Of a stretch of 64,000 bases of DNA, positions 37,054-44,302 are shown piece by piece. The number at the start of each line of letters is the position of its first letter. The first letter of the stretch is position 1. The translations under genes and the position numbers were made by a program. The DNA is from Pseudomonadota bacterium (lineage in GTDB: Bacteria; Pseudomonadota; Alphaproteobacteria; Rhizobiales; Devosiaceae), in NCBI GenBank assembly GCA_023391095.1, contig JAEWBN010000022.1, positions 248,001-312,000 of the forward strand, read 5' to 3'. Under the pieces are notes generated by a model. It ran no database searches and was not told where the DNA came from. It saw nothing but the letters and a program-made list of their open reading frames with translations.

Positions 37054-39987
37054 TTACTCAGCCTCGAACACAGCGACTACGTCTACAAACGGATTGGGGT
37101 CCTTCGGCATTTGCCGCGTCTCGTCGTACCAATCCCAGAACTCGGCAAACATCTGGTCGACCTTGGACTTCCGTCGTGCCCTCTTGCCTTCGGTTCGCGC
37201 ATCCAACTCGCCTGGAAAGGCCAATTCGAGCTGCCGGTGGTGCTTGTCGCGAACTTTGTCGATGCGCTCCATTGTGACCTGCGCTGCATCGTCGAGATAC
37301 TGCTGAGCCTCATCGCGAACACGGCAGACCTCCCACTGAAACTTGTCGACCGCGGTGCTGATGGTGTCGCCAAGCATTGAAGGTGCGGTGGCACCTTGAT
37401 TTGGAGTCTTGTTCAGCAATCCCGAGCGCTCCAAGAAGCCTGAGACCTCCTCGAGCGAAGTGGTGCCTTGGAGCGAGGAAACGACAGCCCATCGGTCAAC
37501 TATGGGAGCACCACGAAGGTTCGTGACAACGCCATGCAGAAGCACGGCAACTTCCCCCTTACGAAGGCGTCCCTCAGGCAGTCGGCAATAGGGAACCTTG
37601 CTGCGCCCGAAAAGACCCGCCGCATGGTCGCCGAGCCAATCCATGATTGGATGGACATCCCAAAGAAACTGCGTGTTTGGCCAGCTGCGATCAGACATGC
37701 GAGCGGCCACTATTGCCTGATCGATCACATCCTTCTTGTCAGTCAACTTGATGACACCGTTCCGCGGTACAGCCTCTTCCGGCATCCAGCGAGGATCGAT
37801 TCTCCCGCTTGAACCGAATCCGAATGCACTGCGCTCTCGGAAATCGTCCGGTACAGCCAACTCTATGACGCGATCACCTTCATCGACGGCAAGTTTGAGA
37901 CCTTCATCGACCTGCAGCCGTTGCAACATTGCTGCTGCGAAATCGAACGTAGTCGGGAATGTGCGCGGCCCAATTGCGCTGGTTGTAGGCGGCAAGAAGG
38001 GCTTCGTGTCCACTGGGTGCGCGATGATGTCGGCAAACATTGCGTCGAGCTCTGCGAACTCATCGGCACCGCCGAGCTCCGCACGCTCGTCAAGTTCGGC
38101 TGAAAACGCTTCTGCCCCAATCCCGCGTTCAAACGCATCGGTGGTGATTTGCTCCTGCTCAACGGCGTCGTTTGTGCCGAAGAACACGGACGGATCGTCG
38201 ATACCTTCTTGGGCCCGCTTGTCCTTCTCGATGAGCACATCAAGGACCCACATGTCGCGGACCTTCTCCTGCTGGCTCAGCCCCACGAAGTAACCGATAA
38301 GCGGCTGGTGCTGTTGACCATAACGGTCAATGCGGCCGTTACGCTGTTGGAACGTCAACAACGCCCACGGAAGATCAAAGTGCTTTAGTCGGTGCGCTTG
38401 GAAATGGAGGTTGAGGCTCTCAGATGCCATGTCCGAGGCAAGCAAAACCCTGATCTTGGATTTTTCCTGTCCAAAGTCCTCAATAATTGCCTGCGTCTCG
38501 ATGTCAGTGAGTGCGCTGGATCCGTCAATGGTCACCACAGCGCCTTCGCCCAGGTCGAGGTCAAGCTGGAGACGTTCCTGGAGCCAACGAAGAGTGGCGA
38601 TGCGCTCGGAGAAGACAATCACCCGGTCCTTGCGATCTTTTCCGGTCCAGTTTTCGTGCCGCAGAGCTTTGAGGAGTTCATGGTATTTGGTGAAACCGGA
38701 AGTTCCCACGGCGCGTAGGGTGGCGAGCAACTCTGAAAGCTGCTGAATATCGTGTTCCGTGCCTTTCGATTGGCCGTTCTCGATGCGCTTTATGCGGCCT
38801 TCCACCGTTTCAATGCAGGCAGCCGGGCTCGAAAACAGCGCCTTCGCGATGGTTGTTCGGAAAAGCTCTGCCCCTTTGCCACGCGTCGCACCGTCATCGA
38901 CGTCAAGCCGAAGGTCGGCCACCAGTTGGTAGACCTGTTCTTCAGCCGCTGAGAGGTTGAATTCGTGCCGGTTCATCTGGCGAGGAGGAATCTTGGACTT
39001 CAGATCGCGAGCCACTTCCTCGGTAGTGCGGAAGCGACGCACAACCAAAGGCTCCACCTCTTCCCGGCTAACCTGATCTGGATTTGCCACAGCAGTCGGA
39101 TCGAGCATACTGATCAGACTTGAAAAAGACCGCTGAGAGCCATCGTGTGGTGTTGCGGTCAGGATCAGCATGGCGTCCGAACGTTTTGCGAGCAAGAACG
39201 CGAGTTTCGATCGCATCGAACTGCCACCGGCGGAATTTCGCCGTTCGGCAACGTTGTGCCCTTCGTCGATAATGATGAGATCCCAATGGGTTTGCTCGAT
39301 CGCCGTCCTGTACTGGATGTCGTTCTTGAGCGTGTCGATCGATACGATGGTCTTGTCGTACTGCTCGAACGGATTGTGGTTCGAGGGGATCGTATTGCGA
39401 ATGCGTTGGATGCGATCACTATCTAGCCGGGTGAGCGGAATAGAGAACCGAGTCCAGAACTCCTTCTGAAATTGTGCCAGAGCGGCATTGTTCGCCACGA
39501 CAAGGATACGGCGAGCACGACGACGTAGAATGAGTTCGGCAGCAACCAGCCCAGCTTCAAGTGTCTTGCCGAGGCCGACATCGTCAGCGATCAGCAGCCG
39601 TACGCGGCCCTGCTTCAAGGCACGCTCTACCGGGACATTCTGGAACGGCAATTCGTCAATGGCGGCCTTGCCAGTCACAAGCGGAGCCACACCAGTTGGC
39701 GCTGCAGTACGAAAGGCAGCCTCGAGATAAAGCCGGGTGTCATTGAAGCCGGGGGATAGGTCTGCGACCAATTCCACATCAGCAGGGTCAACCACTGCCA
39801 AGTCTGGCTCTAGGCGGTTTATAAAAATTGCATCTTTACCAGTGGCGATCCCAGAAATGCCAGTGGCTTCGATCATCTTCCCTGGCCGCGCGTCGGTGAC
39901 GCGCTTCACCTGCCACAGGGTATCGCGGACCTTGATGCGGGCGCCTGATGCCACCTCAGCGAGATCGATTGTCCGTCTGTCCATCAT
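37054..39987 (-). CDS. SNF2-type SF2 helicase, DrmD-like
   Basis: 977 residues. Motifs: DDVGLGKTLEAGLVAAEL (Walker A, about 137), DLIIIDEGHN (about 242), LTATPHDGS, and the helicase C-terminal FQQRNGRIDRYGQQHQPLIG (about 546). The N-terminal GARIKVRDTLWQVKRV looks like a small beta domain. Family knowledge: class 1 DISARM starts with a DrmD SNF2 helicase next to the DrmMI methylase, as here. It follows the RHH regulator gene by 39 bp and abuts the methyltransferase gene. Confidence 0.85.
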   Translation of the reverse strand: MMDRRTIDLAEVASGARIKVRDTLWQVKRVTDARPGKMIEATGISGIATGKDAIFINRLEPDLAVVDPADVELVADLSPGFNDTRLYLEAAFRTAAPTGVAPLVTGKAAIDELPFQNVPVERALKQGRVRLLIADDVGLGKTLEAGLVAAELILRRRARRILVVANNAALAQFQKEFWTRFSIPLTRLDSDRIQRIRNTIPSNHNPFEQYDKTIVSIDTLKNDIQYRTAIEQTHWDLIIIDEGHNVAERRNSAGGSSMRSKLAFLLAKRSDAMLILTATPHDGSQRSFSSLISMLDPTAVANPDQVSREEVEPLVVRRFRTTEEVARDLKSKIPPRQMNRHEFNLSAAEEQVYQLVADLRLDVDDGATRGKGAELFRTTIAKALFSSPAACIETVEGRIKRIENGQSKGTEHDIQQLSELLATLRAVGTSGFTKYHELLKALRHENWTGKDRKDRVIVFSERIATLRWLQERLQLDLDLGEGAVVTIDGSSALTDIETQAIIEDFGQEKSKIRVLLASDMASESLNLHFQAHRLKHFDLPWALLTFQQRNGRIDRYGQQHQPLIGYFVGLSQQEKVRDMWVLDVLIEKDKRAQEGIDDPSVFFGTNDAVEQEQITTDAFERGIGAEAFSAELDERAELGGADEFAELDAMFADIIAHPVDTKPFLPPTTSAIGPRTFPTTFDFAAAMLQRLQVDEGLKLAVDEGDRVIELAVPDDFRERSAFGFGSSGRIDPRWMPEEAVPRNGVIKLTDKKDVIDQAIVAARMSDRSWPNTQFLWDVHPIMDWLGDHAAGLFGRSKVPYCRLPEGRLRKGEVAVLLHGVVTNLRGAPIVDRWAVVSSLQGTTSLEEVSGFLERSGLLNKTPNQGATAPSMLGDTISTAVDKFQWEVCRVRDEAQQYLDDAAQVTMERIDKVRDKHHRQLELAFPGELDARTEGKRARRKSKVDQMFAEFWDWYDETRQMPKDPNPFVDVVAVFEAE

Positions 39988-40026
39988 GTGAAATTTCCGC
40001 GATTAAATATACTCAATACAAACGTC

Positions 40027-40227
40027 TCAATGGCCTACCTTGGCCTTGGACTTGCGGGCCTGCAGCCATGCGCGGGACGCCTCCTCAACAATGTCGTAGA
40101 CATTGCAGTCATCGTCCAGCGCCGCCTTCTTGAGGTCTCTTATGAGATCGGCGTCCAGATACACGAGCAGACCCTTACGACCATCTGCCCGCTTTCGATT
40201 CGATTTCTGATCAGAATTATCGGCCAT
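40027..40227 (-). CDS. Ribbon-helix-helix regulator, probable operon repressor
   Basis: 66 residues. A basic N-terminus (DQKSNRKRADGRKG) precedes LLVYLDADLIRDLKKAALDDDCNVYDIVEEASRAWLQARK, the strand-helix-helix of ParG/CopG-type DNA-binding proteins. It is the first gene of the helicase-methyltransferase operon, and a large inverted repeat lies just upstream of its start, so it probably represses the operon. RHH proteins in plasmid and toxin systems act as dimers on such repeats. Confidence 0.78.
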   Translation of the reverse strand: MADNSDQKSNRKRADGRKGLLVYLDADLIRDLKKAALDDDCNVYDIVEEASRAWLQARKSKAKVGH

Positions 40228-40240
40228 AAGTCTCTGCTTT

Positions 40241-40295
40241 GATAGATAGCTGACATGCTAGCGTTCCATATCGTTAACACGCTAGCTATCTATAC
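40241..40295. promoter_or_regulatory. Inverted-repeat operator upstream of the RHH-led operon
   Basis: Two nested repeats: ATAGATAGC (40242-40250) against GCTATCTAT (40285-40293), and GCTAGCG (40257-40263) against CGCTAGC (40280-40286). The centre is AT-rich (TTCCATATCGTTAA). It starts 14 bp before the RHH ATG and would overlap its promoter. Tandem/inverted short sites are typical for RHH repressors. Also part of the 568-bp gap between the two divergent operons. Confidence 0.65.
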
Positions 40296-40365
40296 TTCTA
40301 CCTAATTCTTCTGCGGCCCACGAGCTGGATCGCGCCATCAAAGTGAGAAGTTTAGGGCCAACCGG

Positions 40366-40394
40366 TTGACACGACTTTCCAAGTTCACTATTTG
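40366..40394 (+). promoter_or_regulatory. Consensus-like sigma-70 promoter
   Basis: TTGACA at 40366-40371, a 17-bp spacer and TATTTG at 40389-40394. The predicted start of transcription (about 40400-40402) falls on the ATG at 40402, so the first message may be leaderless. It would drive the small ORFs and the FtsH-like gene. Confidence 0.5.
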
Positions 40395-40401
40395 TTCACC
40401 T

Positions 40402-40506
40402 ATGAGCAAGGAAATGACCATATCCAAACGCGAGAATCTACCGGCGGCGCCAATCAGCGGCCGCACGGATCGCGTTGTCCTCCAGCGCTCCGAACCGCAG
40501 GTCTGA
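40402..40506 (+). CDS. Small ORF, possibly leaderless
   Basis: 34 codons (MSKEMTISKRENLPAAPISG, ending RSEPQV). The ATG lies 7 nt after a TATTTG -10 element, the spacing expected for a leaderless mRNA. It has no recognisable domain. It could be a leader peptide for the FtsH-like gene rather than a functional protein. Confidence 0.35.
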   Translation: MSKEMTISKRENLPAAPISGRTDRVVLQRSEPQV

Positions 40507-40543
40507 CTGCGGTTTTCGGGAGGACCTCATCGGGTATCCTCCC

Positions 40544-40681
40544 ATGTCCAATTCCGACATCGACATTGCCGGCGAAACTGTACCCGAGGCGCGAAAGCGT
40601 TTCGTGTCCGCTCGCCTTGCTATGCACCCGGTCCACGGTCGAATAGACCATCGACTATGGGGCAAACGCCTCTCCGCCTGA
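40544..40681 (+). CDS. Small ORF upstream of the FtsH-like gene
   Basis: 45 codons (MSNSDIDIAGETVPEARKRF, ending LWGKRLSA), with protein-like codon choice. Just before it GGGAGGA (40519-40525) and TCCTCCC (40537-40543) can form a perfect 7-bp stem with the Shine-Dalgarno-like sequence inside one arm, ending at the ATG. This suggests an RNA switch or attenuator, or simply a chance structure. Confidence 0.35.
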   Translation: MSNSDIDIAGETVPEARKRFVSARLAMHPVHGRIDHRLWGKRLSA

Positions 40682-40795
40682 GAACCCCTATGCACATTTT
40701 CTTTTCCGGGCAGTCCGCAGGACGCCCATGCAACCGGCCAGGTCTGGCGGGCGCGTAGTCGCTCGGCCATCGCCTCGCCGGAGAACGAGGCAGCA

Positions 40796-42760
40796 ATGGC
40801 TGACAATGAAGATTACGACGACATCTCCATCGAAGAGATGGAGGCGATGCAGGCAGAACCGGTGGCGAACAAGGATGATCGCCGCCCCGCGACCCATTCC
40901 ATTCCGGAGCTGATGATCCGTGAGGCTTTGAGCCCTGAACAGGCCCAGAAGCTCCGTCGCGACAGCACCACGTCTATGATTATCCTGGCGCCGTCGGCTG
41001 ACTGGGTGGCGCCTCTGGGCAGGGCCGCCAAGCGCCTCGGCGACTGGAAGTTCGCTCACCACACCAACGAGCCGCCCCGAAAGTCAATCCGTCCCGACGT
41101 TGTCGGTGAACAGTCGGTGTTCGCTTTGGCCGGCGGCGGCCGAATCCTGGGTGTTTCGCAAAACCTTGACTATTTGCCGCCGGCAATGGTGGCTTCGGCA
41201 GATATCCTGCTCAAGATCGAGGCGCCGAACGACAACATCTTGCGCCAAGCGATCAAGATGGCAACCGGGCGCACACCCCGTACCATGCCGACGGGCGTTG
41301 CTCAGGGATTGGACTATGGCGAGGTCTGTGGTGCCATCCGCAATGGCAGCTCGGCCAAGGCCTGCGTCGAGCGTCTGATCGCTGCCCAGCAGGTAAAGAC
41401 GAAGTCATCACCTGACTTGGCCGATGTGCCGGCTCTGGACCACCTCCACGGCTATGGTGCCGCCATGGACTGGGCGCAGGCGTTGATCACTGATCTCCAT
41501 GCCTGGCGTGCTGGGAAGCTGGATTTTTCCGCGATCGAGCGCACGGTCGTCCTGGCGTCTGAGCCGGGGTTGGGCAAGACCACCTTCGCCCGCAGCCTTG
41601 CCAAGTCGGCAGGCTTGCCGTTCTTCCCGACGTCGGTAAGCGCATGGTTTGCTAACAGTCCTGGCTACCTCGATAGCGTCATCAAGCAGATCGATCAGGT
41701 CTTTGCAGAGGCTGCGGCCGTCGCGCCGGCGATTCTGTTTCTCGATGAGATCGAAGCCCTTCCCAACCGTGCCACGCTTTCGGGTCGCAATGCCGATTGG
41801 TGGATTCCAGTGGTAGGTCACATGCTTCTGAAGCTCGACAGCGCTGCTTCAGGCGTAAGTTCCAAGCTGATCATTGTCGGCGCCACCAACCACCCGGAAA
41901 AACTTGATGCCGCCTTAGTGCGCCCCGGCCGCCTGTCGAAGGTGATCCATATTGAAAAGCCCGATGCGCCGGCACTGGCCGGCATCATCCGTCAGCACCT
42001 CGGCTCCGACTTACCCGATGCCGATCTGCATGAGGTGGCGAAAATGGCGGTTGGTGCCAGCGGGGCCGCCGTGTTCGACTGGGTGAAGGCGGCCCGCCGT
42101 CTGGCCCGTCAAGCCTATCGCCCCATGGCGCTCGAAGACCTCGTCTGCCAGATCCTGCCGCCCGACGGCCGTCCTCCTCAAGCGGTGCGCCGCATCGCCG
42201 TGCATGAAGCCGCACATGCAGTCGTAAGCCATATCCTCCGGCCAGGCTCCGTCGATGCCGTCACCATTGTTGGCAGTGACCCCAAGACTGGGGGACACAC
42301 TGCAACGCTCTGGGAGACAGGCGATCTGATGACCCGTAGCGACATCGAGGCCACAGCGACCATCCTGCTGGCCGGCCGTTGCGGCGAGCAAGTGCTCTTG
42401 GGATCCATCAGCACTGGTTCAGGGGGTGACCACGGCAGCGATCTCGCCCGGGCCAGCTATATGATGGCGCTGGTGCACACGTCTCTTGGCCTGGGAGGAA
42501 AGCTGTTGCACCGCGCCACACCGCAGTCGGTGATGGAGTTGCTCACGCTCGACCCCCAGCTCGGCAAGCTGGTTGAGGACGATTTGCAGCGTCTTCATGC
42601 CAAGGCCCTCGCCATTGTCCAGCACCATATCGACATGGTCGAAGCCGTGGCAGACGCGCTGGTCAAGCATCGTCATCTCACCGGTGAGCAGGTCGCCACC
42701 ATCTGCGACAAGGTCAGCCGCAAGGGCATGACCATGCTCACGGGAGGTCGCAATGGATGA
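40796..42760 (+). CDS. Soluble FtsH-like AAA+/M41 metalloprotease
   Basis: 654 residues. AAA+ Walker A is LASEPGLGKTTFARSLA (about 254-270), Walker B is ILFLDEIEALPNR, and RPGRLSKVIHIEKPD is the arginine-finger region. The peptidase part has VHEAAHAVVSH (HExxH, about 470) and GSGGDHGSDLARASYMM holding the third zinc ligand, as in FtsH. Unlike FtsH there are no TM helices; the N-terminal 230 residues are acidic, then unassigned. GAGG lies 6 nt before the ATG. It is coupled to an 80-residue protein and lies between the defence cargo and the tns genes. Its role is unknown; proteolysis of a phage or transposition protein is conceivable. Confidence 0.85.
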   Translation: MADNEDYDDISIEEMEAMQAEPVANKDDRRPATHSIPELMIREALSPEQAQKLRRDSTTSMIILAPSADWVAPLGRAAKRLGDWKFAHHTNEPPRKSIRPDVVGEQSVFALAGGGRILGVSQNLDYLPPAMVASADILLKIEAPNDNILRQAIKMATGRTPRTMPTGVAQGLDYGEVCGAIRNGSSAKACVERLIAAQQVKTKSSPDLADVPALDHLHGYGAAMDWAQALITDLHAWRAGKLDFSAIERTVVLASEPGLGKTTFARSLAKSAGLPFFPTSVSAWFANSPGYLDSVIKQIDQVFAEAAAVAPAILFLDEIEALPNRATLSGRNADWWIPVVGHMLLKLDSAASGVSSKLIIVGATNHPEKLDAALVRPGRLSKVIHIEKPDAPALAGIIRQHLGSDLPDADLHEVAKMAVGASGAAVFDWVKAARRLARQAYRPMALEDLVCQILPPDGRPPQAVRRIAVHEAAHAVVSHILRPGSVDAVTIVGSDPKTGGHTATLWETGDLMTRSDIEATATILLAGRCGEQVLLGSISTGSGGDHGSDLARASYMMALVHTSLGLGGKLLHRATPQSVMELLTLDPQLGKLVEDDLQRLHAKALAIVQHHIDMVEAVADALVKHRHLTGEQVATICDKVSRKGMTMLTGGRNG

Positions 42761-42995
42761 ATTGCTGATCCGTGTCCTGACCCGTCTGCTGCGGGTTCAT
42801 GACGAACTGGGCGAAGAAAGCTTCGAGGAAGCGGCTCACCGTGCCCTTGTCGCCATTGCCCTGGCTGTCCAATGCGATGCCGAGCGCAAGGCCGGTGTGC
42901 CGGACACCCTGCCGACCGACCAGCAGGTGGTACGCTTTCCTCTGGCCAAGCGGCGGCGTACTGAGAAAAACCAAACCGATGACTGGGTATCGTGA
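42753..42995 (+). CDS. Small helical partner of the FtsH-like protease
   Basis: 80 residues. A helical N-terminal half (MDELLIRVLTRLLRVHDELG, FEEAAHRALVAIALAVQCDA) is followed by a basic tail (FPLAKRRRTEKNQ). It overlaps the protease stop by 8 bp, with GGGAGG upstream, so the two are made together. It has no recognised domain and could be an adaptor or inhibitor of the protease. Confidence 0.65.
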   Translation: MDELLIRVLTRLLRVHDELGEESFEEAAHRALVAIALAVQCDAERKAGVPDTLPTDQQVVRFPLAKRRRTEKNQTDDWVS

Positions 42996-43023
42996 ATCAA
43001 CGATTACCGAGGTCGGTGCAAAC

Positions 43024-43050
43024 GTTAAGGTCTCGGTAAGAGACCTTAAC
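43024..43050. promoter_or_regulatory. Perfect 11-bp inverted repeat between protease and tns operons
   Basis: Arms GTTAAGGTCTC and GAGACCTTAAC with loop GGTAA. A smaller ACCGA-GG-TCGGT palindrome lies just before it. There is no T-run, so an operator for the tns genes is more likely than an intrinsic terminator. The remaining 450 bp up to tnsA hold no recognisable gene. Confidence 0.5.
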
Positions 43051-43500
43051 CCATGCCAAACAATATGGGTCGGCGCAGGGATTGCGCTTTCCAGACCAAT
43101 GTGGTTCCTGCGCCGACCATGATCAGCAAATCCGCACTCCTATCGCTACGCCCTCGGGCGGAAAGTGTCTCTGCCAGGTAGAGCCCTGCCAGGTCGTTGC
43201 TGACCTACGGCCGGTTCGCCCGGTCGCCACACCAATCCTCCCACCTTATTCGTTGCCGCCTGTGGACCAATTGTTCTCAGGCAATCGGCGCGACTGTCAT
43301 CGCGTCACCTTTGATTGGTTGGAACTCCAGATGCTCGACGATGAAGACGCTCTCCCCCATCAGCACAATTTCCCGCTTGGCTCCACCACCACGGAGTCAG
43401 CAGGCGAGTTCGAAGGTCGGAGCCTGTCGATACGGGTTCGGAGCGGCTCGCTACGGATTCCGACAGCTCCACTCGCGTCGGTCGCACGCACCGCATTTGG

Positions 43501-44301
43501 TTGCCGCCCGCAGATCGAACTGAGCTTGCGCTTCGCCCCCTGCTGAACACAGAGGCGATCCGTTCGCCTGCATTCGGCAACAACGGCAGCCAGACCGGTG
43601 CCATCGTGGAACCGGTCACAAACATCGTCATCCTGACGGAAAGCTCGATCGAGAAGAAGCTGGTTCAATCGCTGATGGCCGATAATAACGTCGTCCACGT
43701 GCGTTACCAGGCCCTGATGGTCACCTATCAAGGCGCCGATGGCGAGATGCACACGCACATTGTCGACATCGTTGCGACACTGCAGGATGGCACCAAGATT
43801 GGCTACGTCGTGAAGCCAGAGACTGCTGCGCTCAAGCATGACACTCGGGGTTTGACCGAGACCATGTCTCGGCATGTTTCACCAAGTCAGGTCAGCCGGC
43901 TGCAACTGGTCACAAGCCGGCAGCTTCCAGAGTGGGGCAATCGAAATGCACGCCAGCTGCTCAATGCTCGTCGTGACCGACGCAATGATGCCGATGCCTT
44001 GCTGCGGGACATGGCACCCGAACTGACCAAGCCGATCAGGATTGGCGACCTCACCGCGCGCTTGGGGGGTGGTCACCTCGCATTCCGCCCGGTTTTGCGA
44101 GCGATCTACTTCGGCACGCTGACGTATCTCGGCATCGGCATCATCGATGAGAACGGCAAGGTCAAGTTTTCAGGTCAGGTCATGCCCGATACCGATCTCT
44201 CGATCGCACCCCCACCAGCTTCGCAAGAAGAGCCTCCCGTAATCCTGCGCCGCAAGAAGACACCAAAGCCCAAGAAGCGGGCCAGCTATCGGAGCGTTTG
44301 A
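43501..44301 (+). CDS. tnsA: TnsA-like transposon endonuclease
   Basis: 266 residues. The TnsA catalytic triad pattern is visible: Glu in ILTESSIEKKLVQSL (about 47-51), Asp in HIVDIVATL (89) and Lys in GYVVKPE (105), followed by a winged-helix-like C-terminal part. TnsA cuts the 5' ends so the element moves by cut-and-paste. The start is uncertain: no ATG or GTG precedes the catalytic domain in frame after the stop at 43344, and the TTG at 43501 lacks a clear ribosome site. It ends 1 bp before tnsB. Confidence 0.78.
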   Translation: MPPADRTELALRPLLNTEAIRSPAFGNNGSQTGAIVEPVTNIVILTESSIEKKLVQSLMADNNVVHVRYQALMVTYQGADGEMHTHIVDIVATLQDGTKIGYVVKPETAALKHDTRGLTETMSRHVSPSQVSRLQLVTSRQLPEWGNRNARQLLNARRDRRNDADALLRDMAPELTKPIRIGDLTARLGGGHLAFRPVLRAIYFGTLTYLGIGIIDENGKVKFSGQVMPDTDLSIAPPPASQEEPPVILRRKKTPKPKKRASYRSV

Positions 44302-44302
44302 G

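Noticed and set aside
43024..43050. Intrinsic terminator
   Set aside because: Perfect stem but no T-run on either strand.
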